Positions 1-8,052 of a stretch of DNA of 64,000 bases are shown piece by piece. The stretch comes from Planifilum fimeticola (GTDB lineage: Bacteria; Bacillota; Bacilli; Thermoactinomycetales; DSM-44946). Numbering within the stretch: position 1 is the first letter of the stretch; every line of letters begins with the position of its first letter. The stretch is from NCBI RefSeq assembly GCF_003001905.1, contig NZ_PVNE01000002.1:124001-188000 (forward strand). The letters run 5' to 3'. The translations under genes were made by a program, and so were the position numbers. A model generated the notes under the pieces. The model saw only the letters and a list, made by a program, of their open reading frames with translations. It did not search any database and was not told where the DNA came from.

Positions 1-10
1 AGCCTTTTTA

Positions 11-979
11 TCATTTCCAGATCGTTTTCGTGCCCCCGATTTCTCCGCCGTTGTCGCTCTCCTCCGGAAAAAGGCGCGGGCGGAGCCGATTTCGGTAACG
101 GAGGAAAACCACCAGGAGCGACAACACCTGCATGAGAGGGTTCAGCACGTACTGAAGCAGATTGAAGAACAATTCAAGGCCTAAGCTTGTCTCCGTGGGA
201 TCGGTTCCCGAGGGATCAAAGGTCGAAATTCCGATGATCGCTCCCAAAATGAAAAAGAGCACGCCGTAGGCGAAATAGATGAGAAAGACGATCAGACCGG
301 AAAGGAATACCTGGCCGAAGGACCGCGCGAAAAGTCGGGCGGAGAGGGCGATGGATTCCCATATTCCGGTATTTTCCGTCACCAGGATGACCGGAGCGTG
401 CAAAAAGACGAGAGCCAGCACGATGAACAACGCCACCGAGAGGAGGGCAAGAAGCAAGCCCATCAAAACCGATGGGGCTCCGCCTTCGGCGATTCCGTAT
501 GCGAAGAGGAAGACCCCGGCGGCCAACAAAATGATCGCGGGAAGGTAGAAGAGACCGGTCAGAAGGAGCTGTCCCGCCATCTTCAGCATATAGCGAAACC
601 CTTGGGTAAAATAGGTTTCGATTGAGGAGCGCCCTTCAAAGACCGCATTGCGCATCATCGTGTTCATCCCGGCATTGGTAAATCCCGAGTAAAGGAGCAT
701 GATCCCGATGAAAAGCACGATGGTGATCAGCAGCGGAATGACTATCCCCGGAGAAAACAGCTTTTCCAGGATGGCGGCCGGATCCGGGGGTAATGAGTCC
801 AGGGACGCTCCCAATTCGTTCAGCACATCTTTCGCGCTCACGAACAGGATGATCGCCCCGAGAAAAATGATGATAACCGCCGCAATCCCGGTGATCACCC
901 CTGCGGCCAGGGAACCGACGAAAAAGCTGACCCACAGTATCAGTCCATGCCGACGCAACAGTTCAAAATAGTTATCCAT
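11..979 (-). CDS. Polytopic membrane protein, paralog 1 of 3
   Basis: This 322-residue protein has about six to seven strongly hydrophobic segments and a charged C-terminal tail. It is the last of three tandem minus-strand genes whose products share the N-terminal pattern Y-x-x-L-(K/R)-RHG followed by a membrane segment, and a matching C-terminal block ending in YRxRLRxxLFP. Its ATG follows a GGAGGG ribosome site. The 29-base gap to the next gene upstream suggests co-transcription with paralog 2, since it has no leader hairpin of its own. I do not recognise a characterised family, and the function is unknown. Confidence 0.8.
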   Translation of the reverse strand: MDNYFELLRRHGLILWVSFFVGSLAAGVITGIAAVIIIFLGAIILFVSAKDVLNELGASLDSLPPDPAAILEKLFSPGIVIPLLITIVLFIGIMLLYSGFTNAGMNTMMRNAVFEGRSSIETYFTQGFRYMLKMAGQLLLTGLFYLPAIILLAAGVFLFAYGIAEGGAPSVLMGLLLALLSVALFIVLALVFLHAPVILVTENTGIWESIALSARLFARSFGQVFLSGLIVFLIYFAYGVLFFILGAIIGISTFDPSGTDPTETSLGLELFFNLLQYVLNPLMQVLSLLVVFLRYRNRLRPRLFPEESDNGGEIGGTKTIWK

Positions 980-1008
980 GCCTTATACCCTCCATGGCTA
1001 TTGATTGA

Positions 1009-1968
1009 TCACGATTCGCCCGGAGCGTATCCGGGAGTTGCTCCACCGGAAAACCCTTCCCGGTTCAAGTTGTCGGGAAAGAGATCACTGCGAAGTCGGG
1101 TTTTGTAGCGGTGGACGATGGACAGCAGGGATGCGGTAAAGGCGAAGAAAATGGTGCACAGGAGGATCAATACGCCGAACACGGCAAAAATCGCCGCAAT
1201 GATGTCATTTCCTCCCGTCAGAGCAGTCAACAGAGCGAAGAGGATGACAAGGATCAACCCGACCGAAAAGTAGGTGCCCAGAAGGATTCCCAGGGCGATG
1301 AGACCAGACAGCAGGGTTTGGCCCGGTTTTTTGAGGGTCAGGCGAAACGCGAGGCGGATTGAATCCCAAACCGCCGTCCGTTCCACGATCAGTATGAGGG
1401 GGGCGTGCAGCGATATCCACAGATACCCGATGAGCAGGACGAAGAGCAGGACGAAGAACAGCAAGCCAAACATCCCCAAAGCGGTATCCGAAGCTTCCCC
1501 GCCTCCGGCGAGCAAGCCGCCGAACAGTGTCATGACCAGGATCGGTCCCATGAACAAAATGGCCAAAAGGACTTGCTGCGCAAAGATTCTCCATAAATGC
1601 TTAAATCCCGTCGTAAAAAAGAAGCTGATGGATGTTTCACCGCGGAATACCGCGGAGGATGCGGCCCCATAGGCGCCGGCGATCCAAAAACTGTTCGGCA
1701 ACTGGACGGCGGGGACGAAGAGAAGGAGCAGCACCACTCCGAGGACGATCCCTCCGGGTTCGGAGGCGAAGCTTTCAGCGACCTGATTCGAATCGGCTTC
1801 GAGAACGGATGGAACCGACGAAAACATTGTGATCAAGAGAACGGCAAGGATAGCGTACAAAAGCAGCGCCGCATATAAGAGTGCCGTGTGCAGCAGATTT
1901 CCGAGAAGCATGGCGAGGGACAGTTTGACACCGTGACGCTTCAGTGTATCGTAGTAGGACTCCGTCAA
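1009..1968 (-). CDS. Polytopic membrane protein, paralog 2 of 3
   Basis: The product has 319 residues with several long hydrophobic helices and is homologous along its length to the proteins at 11-979 and 2195-3097 (shared YDTLKRHGVKLS start, FRGETSISFFFTTGFKHLWR centre and HRYKTRLRSDLFP end). The start is TTG with AAAGGAGG seven bases upstream. It has its own promoter and a 5'-end hairpin around 2047-2104 that is nearly identical to the one before paralog 3. No catalytic motif is visible. A transport-, envelope- or stress-related role is possible but not shown. Confidence 0.8.
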   Translation of the reverse strand: MTESYYDTLKRHGVKLSLAMLLGNLLHTALLYAALLLYAILAVLLITMFSSVPSVLEADSNQVAESFASEPGGIVLGVVLLLLFVPAVQLPNSFWIAGAYGAASSAVFRGETSISFFFTTGFKHLWRIFAQQVLLAILFMGPILVMTLFGGLLAGGGEASDTALGMFGLLFFVLLFVLLIGYLWISLHAPLILIVERTAVWDSIRLAFRLTLKKPGQTLLSGLIALGILLGTYFSVGLILVILFALLTALTGGNDIIAAIFAVFGVLILLCTIFFAFTASLLSIVHRYKTRLRSDLFPDNLNREGFSGGATPGYAPGES

Positions 1969-2046
1969 ACGAATTGCCTCCTTTCAAAAAAAATACCGCA
2001 TCTCTTGTTGGATGAATACGAAGTCCGCCGCATGAGATAGAAAAAA

Positions 2047-2104
2047 GACGGTCGTTTTCACGCCGTCATGACCACATAGTATCGAATTTCGGAAAAAAAG
2101 TAAA
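2047..2104 (-). promoter_or_regulatory. Promoter and 5'-end hairpin of paralog 2
   Basis: On the minus strand, TTTACT (2099-2104) and TACTAT (2076-2081) are separated by 17 bases. About eight bases past the -10 comes a hairpin (2047-2067) with GACGG/CCGTC arms, followed by a T-rich stretch. The same arrangement precedes paralog 3. Confidence 0.6.
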
Positions 2105-2194
2105 TCCGTCTGATCATTTCATCTGAAAATCACTTTCTGTTTGAGCTGAAACGAATGCGTGGCCTAGACAATTCCACCACGCAGAATGATTGCC

Positions 2195-3097
2195 TCATGC
2201 ATCAGGAACATGCGCCCCTGCAATCTCCCCTTCCCGATTCGGGGATACGGGAAAGAGAAAACTGCGGAGACGGGTCTTGTACCGGTGGACGATGACCAGC
2301 AGAGCGGCGGAGAAGGCATAGAAAATAGCGAAGAGGAAGAACAAGACTCCCAAAATGGACAAAATCACCGCGACAGCCCCGTTTCCTCCCGTCAGGGCAA
2401 CGGAAATCGCGGGGAGGACAACCATGACAAAGACGGCCAGCAAGAGGGTGCCCAGGATGATGGCCAGGGCGATGAGACCGGACAGCAGGGTTTGGCCCGG
2501 TTTTTTGATGATCAGACCAAACGCGAGGCGGATCGAATCCCATACCCCCGTTCTTTCCACGATCAGGAGAAGAGGGGCATACATGAACACCCACAAATAT
2601 CCAACCATGATGAGGAACATCAATAAGGCGGCAATGGGGGAGGGCTCCTCCGTTTCGGCGAGCAGTCCAAAGGGAAGGGTCACAAGAAGGAGCGGAACCA
2701 TGAAGAAGAGTCCAAGAAGGACTTGCTGACCGAACATTTTCCACAGGTTCCTAAGCCCCTCCGAAAAAAAGGATCCGATGGACGACTCGTCGCGGAAAAC
2801 GCCGGCAGATGCAGCCCCGTAGGCTCCGGCGATGAAAAAGCTTTCCGCCAGCGTGATGGCGAGAAACAAGAGAAGGAGAAGGACGACCGCAAAGGCGATA
2901 CCCCCGGGTTCTGAAAAGAGGCTTTCTGCGATCTGATCCGCGTCGGATCCGGCTGCCGTACCGATGAGAATGACAGGGATCATCAGCAAAAAAGCGATCA
3001 GGTAAGTGACTGTCATGTAAAACAGGTAACCGAGCAGTAAGGCGAAGGACAGCTTGACTCCATGGCGCTTCAGTGTGCCGAAATAAGACTCCGTCAA
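2195..3097 (-). CDS. Polytopic membrane protein, paralog 3 of 3
   Basis: A 300-residue multi-pass membrane protein, closely similar to its two downstream neighbours, so the three arose by tandem duplication. It starts with TTG behind TAAGGAGG. It is divergent from uvrC and separated from paralog 2 by about 226 bases that hold the promoter and leader of the latter. The conserved block EGLRNLWKMFGQQVLLGLFF lies in the middle, and the C-terminus carries HRYKTRLRSFLFP. Function is unknown. The high conservation of the polar N-terminal and C-terminal motifs among the three copies suggests they matter for whatever the family does. Confidence 0.8.
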   Translation of the reverse strand: MTESYFGTLKRHGVKLSFALLLGYLFYMTVTYLIAFLLMIPVILIGTAAGSDADQIAESLFSEPGGIAFAVVLLLLLFLAITLAESFFIAGAYGAASAGVFRDESSIGSFFSEGLRNLWKMFGQQVLLGLFFMVPLLLVTLPFGLLAETEEPSPIAALLMFLIMVGYLWVFMYAPLLLIVERTGVWDSIRLAFGLIIKKPGQTLLSGLIALAIILGTLLLAVFVMVVLPAISVALTGGNGAVAVILSILGVLFFLFAIFYAFSAALLVIVHRYKTRLRSFLFPVSPNREGEIAGAHVPDA

Positions 3098-3162
3098 ATC
3101 CGTTTCCTCCTTAATGCCGTTTCGCTTTTGTCGGGTACATCAATTCCCCTGAGAAAGAAAAA

Positions 3163-3220
3163 GACGGTCGCCTTGACGCCGTCATGCGTACATGATATGG
3201 GATTTCGGAGAAATAGTAAA
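3163..3220 (-). promoter_or_regulatory. Promoter and 5'-end hairpin of paralog 3
   Basis: Minus-strand TTTACT (3215-3220) and TATCAT (3192-3197) have a 17-base spacer. A GACGG/CCGTC hairpin (3163-3183) begins about eight bases after the -10 and is followed by TTTTT. The hairpin loop differs from that of paralog 2 while the stem is kept. Confidence 0.6.
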
Positions 3221-3316
3221 TCCTCCTTTTTGTCGATTTTTGATCCGGGGCGGTCACGGGCTGCGGGGGTCCTTATGATACAATAATTAGATGATTGGAA
3301 GGGAGGAACGGGTCCC

Positions 3317-5134
3317 GTGAAGGATCGGGTTAAGGAGAAAGTGGCCCTGCTTCCGGATCAGCCGGGTTGTTATTTGATGAAAAACGAAAAAGGGGAAGTT
3401 TTATACGTCGGGAAGGCCAAAAGCCTCCGCAACCGGGTGCGCTCGTACTTTACCGGCAGCCATGATGGAAAAACCCAGCTCCTGGTGTCGCAGATCGCCG
3501 ACGTGGAGGTGATCGTCACCGGAACGCCGACGGAAGCGTTGATTCTGGAGTGCAACCTGATCAAGAAGCACCGTCCCCGCTATAATGTCCTGCTGAAGGA
3601 CGACAAGTCCTACCCTTATATCCGGTTGACCCGGGAGAAGCATCCGCGTCTGGAGGTGACCCGAAAGAAGAAAAAGGACGGGTCGCGTTATTTCGGCCCC
3701 TATCCCAATGCCGGTGCGGCTCAGCAGACGAAGAAACTCCTCGACAAGTTGTATCCCTTGCGGAAGTGCAAAACCATGCCCAAACGGGCCTGCCTCTATT
3801 ACCATCTGGGACAATGCCTGGCTCCCTGCGAGTTTGACGTGGATCCGAGCCAGGAAGAGGAGATCGCCCGGGAAATTGCCCGCTTTTTGAGCGGAGGGTA
3901 CCGGGATGTGGAGCGGGACTTGCGAAGAAAAATGGAGAAGGCCGCGGAGAGGCTGGATTTTGAACGGGCCAAGGAGCTGCGCGACCTGATTCAGCATATC
4001 AACGCGGTGATGACCAAGCAAAACATCATTTTCAACGATGACGTCGACCGGGATGTATTCGGCTACGCGGTGGACAAGGGATGGATGTGCGTCCAGGTCT
4101 TTTTCGTCCGCCAGGGGAAGTTGATCGAGCGGGAAGTTTCGGTCTTTCCCCATTACCATGATCCGGAGGAGGATTTTCACTCCTTCGTCACACAGTTTTA
4201 TCACGAAACGCCCGCCCTGCCGAAGGAGATCTATCTGCCGCTCGGAACCGACACCGAGTGGCTGGGTCAGTGGTTGAAGGGCGTCCGCGTGCACGTGCCT
4301 CAGCGGGGACTGAAGAAAAAGCTGGTCGACATGGCGACGGAAAACGCCCGGATCGCTCTGGAGGAACGGTTCCGTTTGATGGAACGGGACGAGGAGCGGA
4401 CGGTCCAGGCAGCCCGGCGACTGGGTGAAGCCTTGGGAATCGGAGCGGCCCGGCGAATCGAGGCCTTCGACAATTCCAACATTCAGGGGACCGATCCCGT
4501 GTCGGCGATGGTGGTTTTTCTGGACGGGCGGCCGGCGAAAAATGAGTACCGGAAATACAAAATCCGCACCGTCACCAAACCGGACGATGTGGAGACGATG
4601 CGGGAGGTGATTCGCCGCCGCTATACCCGGGTGTTGCGGGAGGATCTTCCGTTGCCGGATCTGATTCTGGTGGACGGGGGGAAGGCGCAGATGGGGGCGG
4701 CGTTGGATGTGTTGGAGAACGAGTTGGGATTGTTTATCCCCGTCGGCGGACTCGTCAAGGATGAACGGCATCAGACCGCCCGTCTGCTGGCGGGAGATCC
4801 TCCCCGGGAGGTGTGCCTCGATCGCGGGAGCCAGGAGTTTTACCTGATCCAGCGCATTCAGGAGGAGGTTCACCGCTTCGCCGTCACCTTCCACCGACAG
4901 GTGCGAGGGAAGACGATGATCCGTTCCCGATTGGACGACATCCCCGGTGTGGGAGAAAAGCGGAAGCGTCAGCTGTTCCGTCACTTCGGCTCCATTGAGG
5001 CGATGAAAAACGCCACCGTCGAGGAGTACCGCAAGGCGGGAATCGGGGACAAACTGGCCCGAAAAATCATCGAGGCCCTGCGTTCCGACGAACCGGTGGC
5101 TTCCTCATCGCCTTCGGGGGGAGAGGAGGGTTGA
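3317..5134 (+). CDS. uvrC: UvrABC excision nuclease subunit C
   Basis: UvrC makes the two incisions flanking a DNA lesion after UvrAB recognition in nucleotide excision repair. The 605-residue length is normal for the family. The GIY-YIG nuclease domain is at residues 12-90 (GCYLMKN...[18 protein letters not shown]), a UVR motif (UvrB contact) lies near residues 205-240, the RNase H-like endonuclease half carries [10 protein letters not shown] and [10 protein letters not shown], and a helix-hairpin-helix ([14 protein letters not shown]) closes the protein. The start is GTG with GGGAGG upstream. The gene overlaps the start of mobA. In Bacillus uvrC lies next to lysC, an order kept here apart from the mobA-tatA insertion. 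Confidence 0.97.
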   Translation: MKDRVKEKVALLPDQPGCYLMKNEKGEVLYVGKAKSLRNRVRSYFTGSHDGKTQLLVSQIADVEVIVTGTPTEALILECNLIKKHRPRYNVLLKDDKSYPYIRLTREKHPRLEVTRKKKKDGSRYFGPYPNAGAAQQTKKLLDKLYPLRKCKTMPKRACLYYHLGQCLAPCEFDVDPSQEEEIAREIARFLSGGYRDVERDLRRKMEKAAERLDFERAKELRDLIQHINAVMTKQNIIFNDDVDRDVFGYAVDKGWMCVQVFFVRQGKLIEREVSVFPHYHDPEEDFHSFVTQFYHETPALPKEIYLPLGTDTEWLGQWLKGVRVHVPQRGLKKKLVDMATENARIALEERFRLMERDEERTVQAARRLGEALGIGAARRIEAFDNSNIQGTDPVSAMVVFLDGRPAKNEYRKYKIRTVTKPDDVETMREVIRRRYTRVLREDLPLPDLILVDGGKAQMGAALDVLENELGLFIPVGGLVKDERHQTARLLAGDPPREVCLDRGSQEFYLIQRIQEEVHRFAVTFHRQVRGKTMIRSRLDDIPGVGEKRKRQLFRHFGSIEAMKNATVEEYRKAGIGDKLARKIIEALRSDEPVASSSPSGGEEG

Positions 5135-5721
5135 TGGAGAGAGGATTGCTGATCCTGGCCGGCGGGCAATCCAGGCGAATGGGGAGGGACAAGGCGCTGA
5201 TGCCCGTCCGGGGGCGACCCGTCATCGAGCGGGTGCTTCATCGGCTGCGGGACTGGGGCGATCCGCTGGTGGTAACCAACCGGCCGGACGCATATCGCCA
5301 TCTGGGGGTTCCTTTGGTGAGCGACCGCTTTCCGGGAAAAGGACCCCTGGCGGGAATCCATGCGGGGCTCGCCCGCTCCCGCCACCGGGTCAATCTGGTG
5401 GTTGCCTGCGACATGCCCTTCGTTTCCCGGTCTGTGGCCGACCTGCTCTTCGCGCGCCTCGAAGGCCACGACGTGATCGTCCCCCGGTTTGAAGGGCGCC
5501 TGCATTCCTTGTTCGCCCTGTACACCAGGGATTGCCTTGAGCCTCTGGAAGCCTCCCTGACGGCGGGGAAGCTGGACGTCGTTCGGTTTCTCACACGGAT
5601 TCAGACCCGGTTTTTGGACGGGGAAGCCATCGCGGCGGTGGCGGATCCCCGACTCGCCCTGTTTAACATGAACGAACCGGCGGATTACCGCCGGGCGTGC
5701 GGGATGAAAGACGACGAGTAG
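5134..5721 (+). CDS. mobA: Molybdenum cofactor guanylyltransferase
   Basis: The 195-residue cytosolic enzyme links GMP to molybdopterin to give the guanine dinucleotide cofactor. The nucleotide-binding signature LILAGGQSRRMGRDKALM is at residues 6-23, followed by GKGPLAGIHAGL and the metal-binding VACDMPF. I chose ATG 5134, which overlaps the uvrC stop in a TGATG junction and sits at proper distance from GAGGAGGG; the in-frame TTG three bases earlier is too close to that site. It stands apart from other cofactor genes, so its partners must be elsewhere in the genome. A related MobA-like nucleotidyltransferase is the alternative. Confidence 0.9.
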   Translation: MERGLLILAGGQSRRMGRDKALMPVRGRPVIERVLHRLRDWGDPLVVTNRPDAYRHLGVPLVSDRFPGKGPLAGIHAGLARSRHRVNLVVACDMPFVSRSVADLLFARLEGHDVIVPRFEGRLHSLFALYTRDCLEPLEASLTAGKLDVVRFLTRIQTRFLDGEAIAAVADPRLALFNMNEPADYRRACGMKDDE

Positions 5722-5767
5722 AGCGCCCGGCGTAGAGTGTGCCGTTCTTCGCCCTCCGCACTGCGGC

Positions 5768-5801
5768 AAAAAGCCCCCAGACCTTTTGGGTGCTGAGGGC
5801 T
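5768..5801 (-). terminator. Intrinsic terminator of tatA
   Basis: On the minus strand a G/C-rich stem (arms 5772-5783 and 5788-5801, loop AAAA) is followed by TTTTT. It sits just after the tatA stop codon and between the convergent mobA and tatA genes. Confidence 0.7.
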
Positions 5802-5809
5802 GATCTTCG

Positions 5810-6004
5810 TCATTTGGTTTGCTGTTCCTGGGAGGGCTTTTCCGATTTGTCGCGGCTTTCACCGGAACCGTTGAAGGACTCCTTGAATTCGCGCAATGTT
5901 CGACCCACGGCCCGCCCCAATTCCGGCAGTTTGCTGGGGCCGAACAGAAGCAATGCCACCACCAGGATGAGAATCAGGCCGGGTACTCCGATGTTGCTGA
6001 TCAT
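5810..6004 (-). CDS. tatA: Twin-arginine translocase subunit TatA
   Basis: A 64-residue TatA/TatE-type protein of the Sec-independent export system for folded proteins. One N-terminal membrane helix ([15 protein letters not shown], residues 6-20) is followed by the [14 protein letters not shown] hinge and an amphipathic helix ([10 protein letters not shown]), then a short charged tail. I start at the internal ATG (6004), giving MISNIGVPG, because longer forms add a 26-residue stretch unlike TatA and lack a better ribosome site. No tatC lies nearby, so it is a stand-alone tatA. A minus-strand promoter is visible upstream. Confidence 0.9.
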   Translation of the reverse strand: MISNIGVPGLILILVVALLLFGPSKLPELGRAVGRTLREFKESFNGSGESRDKSEKPSQEQQTK

Positions 6005-6054
6005 CCAGTTCACACTCCGATGGGGTCTGCGACCCGTTAGGATTTGCATTCCCA

Positions 6055-6083
6055 TTATACTATGTATTTGGACCGACCGCAAA
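6055..6083 (-). promoter_or_regulatory. tatA promoter
   Basis: Minus-strand TATAAT (complement at 6055-6060) is preceded by TTGCGG with a 17-base spacer. It lies about 50 bases upstream of the chosen tatA start. Confidence 0.5.
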
Positions 6084-6166
6084 GACAGACCCGGCGGAAA
6101 AACGGGTCGGACTGCAGTTTTCCCATTTTTGACACATGATTTTTTCGCTGTTTCAAAAGAAGGGCA

Positions 6167-6195
6167 TTGTCAGGGATTCCGAGCTGTGATAAGAT
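6167..6195 (+). promoter_or_regulatory. Promoter of the lysC leader
   Basis: TTGTCA (6167-6172) and TAAGAT (6190-6195) are 17 bases apart, placing the start about 40 bases before the lysine riboswitch. Confidence 0.5.
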
Positions 6196-6241
6196 TACAA
6201 GAAATATTTGAACCAATACAACACCATACTCCTCACTGCGT

Positions 6242-6426
6242 GTGAAATAGGGGCGCGGAACTCCATCAGTACCCGGCGCGAGGCAGCGGCCGCCGTTGAC
6301 CGGCGGGGAAAGGGGAGTCCGCCGAAGGCCTTCTTTCCGGCCGCGGAGGGATGGCCTGGGGCCGTCGCCGAACAGGGACGGCACTGTCACGAAAGCTTCG
6401 GCGGCTTTCGTGGAGCACTATCTCAC
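6242..6426 (+). ncRNA. Lysine riboswitch (L-box) aptamer
   Basis: The sequence carries the L-box landmarks: GGGGAGTCCGCCGAAGG near 6313, CACTGTCACG near 6382 and CGTGGAGCACTATC near 6409. The outer P1 helix pairs GTGAAATAG (6242-6250) with CTATCTCAC (6418-6426) with one mismatch. It precedes lysC, whose product starts lysine synthesis, so lysine binding should favour the terminator at 6459-6492. Confidence 0.92.
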
Positions 6427-6458
6427 AGGGGGTAAGTGAGGCTGGATTGAGCCGTATC

Positions 6459-6492
6459 GGCGACAGCTTCGTTTCCTGCTGTGGCCTTTTTT
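6459..6492 (+). terminator. Riboswitch-controlled terminator before lysC
   Basis: GGCGACAGC (6459-6467) pairs with GCTGTGGCC (6478-6486) with one mismatch and is followed by six T. It is the expression platform of the L-box. Confidence 0.75.
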
Positions 6493-6535
6493 CATTTTTC
6501 GGGGAGTTATGAGGAAGCGGGGGGAGCTGACCAAC

Positions 6536-7792
6536 ATGGGTGTAGTGGTCCAGAAATTCGGGGGTACGTCGGTGGGAAGCGTGGAACGGATCCGGCGGGT
6601 GGCGGAGAGGGTGGCGGCCGTTCACGCCCAGGGAAAGCCATGCGTCGTCACCGTCTCTGCCATGGGGAAGACGACGGACCAGCTGATCGAATTGGCCCGC
6701 CAGGTGAGTCCCCGTCCTCCGGCCAGGGAGATGGATATGCTCCTCACCACCGGGGAACAGGTATCCATCGCCCTGCTGGCGATGGCTCTGTCGGAACTGG
6801 GGGTTCCGGCCCGGTCCCTGACCGGATGGCAGGCGGGGATCACCACGGATGGGATCCACGGAAAAGCGCGAATCCAAGAAATTGACACCCGGGTGATCCG
6901 GGAGTGTCTCGACCGCGGTGAGGTCGTAATCGTGGCGGGCTTCCAGGGGAAGACGGCAACGGGAGAGATCACCACGTTGGGCCGGGGCGGTTCCGACACC
7001 ACCGCCGTGGCGCTGGCGGCGGCACTGGCGGCGGAGGTCTGCGAGATCTATACCGATGTGACCGGCGTCTTTACGGCGGATCCGCGGGTGGTGCCCCGGG
7101 CGGGAAAAATGGACGAGATCTCTTTTGAGGAGATGCTGGAGCTGGCCCATCTGGGCGCGGCGGTTCTCCACCCCCGGTCGGTGGAGTGCGCCATGAAGCA
7201 CCGGGTGCCGCTGGTGGTCCGGTCCAGCTTTGTGGATGAGCCGGGAACCTGGGTGAAGGAGGCAAAGGACATGGAAACGGAGCGCAATGTGAGGGGCATC
7301 GCCCACGATATGCACGTTGCCCGGATGAAGGTGCTGGGGTTGGAAAACCGGATCGAAACCTTGTCCCGCCTGTTCGGCATCCTGGCTGATGCCCACATCA
7401 ATGTGGACATGATCGTCCAGAGTGAACACGATGCGGAACGGGTGGACGTGGCCTTCAGCGTTCACGAGGATGAGGGGGAAGTGGCCAAGGGAGTGATCGA
7501 GGCACACCGGGAGGAGCTGGGCTATCTCAAGGTGCTGTATGAGACCGGACTGGCCAAGGTGTCTGCGGTGGGGGCCGGAATGGTGTCCCGCCCCGGTGTG
7601 GCGGCGAAGATGTTCGCGGCGCTCACCGATGCGGGAATCCGCATCAAAATGGTCTCCACCTCGGAAATCAAAATCTCCTGCGTCATTCCCCGTGACCGAG
7701 CCGTCGAAGCCGTTCGCGAGCTGCATGCCGCCTTCGGACTCGATGTGACGGCCGACGAGATGGCGGGTGCCGTCACGAAAGGGGTTGGATGA
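6536..7792 (+). CDS. lysC: Aspartate kinase (lysine-responsive type)
   Basis: Aspartokinase phosphorylates L-aspartate, the first step to lysine, diaminopimelate, threonine and methionine. The 418-residue protein begins with the kinase signature [12 protein letters not shown] (residues 3-14), has [22 protein letters not shown] in the catalytic domain and two C-terminal ACT domains (from about residue 260; [20 protein letters not shown] near 340) that bind the feedback amino acid. I use ATG 6536, ten bases after GGGGGAG and matching the usual start of Bacillus enzymes, instead of the ATG nine codons upstream. The L-box leader implies lysine control at RNA level. Confidence 0.96.
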   Translation: MGVVVQKFGGTSVGSVERIRRVAERVAAVHAQGKPCVVTVSAMGKTTDQLIELARQVSPRPPAREMDMLLTTGEQVSIALLAMALSELGVPARSLTGWQAGITTDGIHGKARIQEIDTRVIRECLDRGEVVIVAGFQGKTATGEITTLGRGGSDTTAVALAAALAAEVCEIYTDVTGVFTADPRVVPRAGKMDEISFEEMLELAHLGAAVLHPRSVECAMKHRVPLVVRSSFVDEPGTWVKEAKDMETERNVRGIAHDMHVARMKVLGLENRIETLSRLFGILADAHINVDMIVQSEHDAERVDVAFSVHEDEGEVAKGVIEAHREELGYLKVLYETGLAKVSAVGAGMVSRPGVAAKMFAALTDAGIRIKMVSTSEIKISCVIPRDRAVEAVRELHAAFGLDVTADEMAGAVTKGVG

Positions 7793-7925
7793 GTTCCTCA
7801 TCCGCCTGTTTTATAATAGGAAAATATGGAAAATATATCCTTCTTCCGAAGATTTTTTTTGAATGTCGCCCCCTACCAAGGAGGAATTTTTCAATCTGTA
7901 GAGAATAAACAAGAATTAGGTGCAA

Positions 7926-7998
7926 CTATGATCCATTCGAAAATGGGTGTAATTTCCGCTTGTACAAAAGGCCTATTATATTAAAGAATGGATCATAG
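7926..7998 (+). repeat. 13-bp perfect inverted repeat upstream of oppA
   Basis: CTATGATCCATTC (7926-7938) and GAATGGATCATAG (7986-7998) are exact reverse complements separated by 47 bases. The pair lies 55 bases before oppA in an otherwise gene-free 260-base gap. It could fold the oppA leader or be a pair of operator half-sites. No canonical promoter is obvious beside it. Confidence 0.6.
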
Positions 7999-8052
7999 GA
8001 CATATTATGTACCGATACAGAAATGCAACTACATGGTCAAGGGGGTTGACTG

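Noticed and set aside
3401-4984. A 527-codon open frame on the minus strand opposite uvrC
   Set aside because: It lies wholly antisense to the clearly conserved uvrC, has no family motif or ribosome site, and reflects codon bias in a GC-rich gene.
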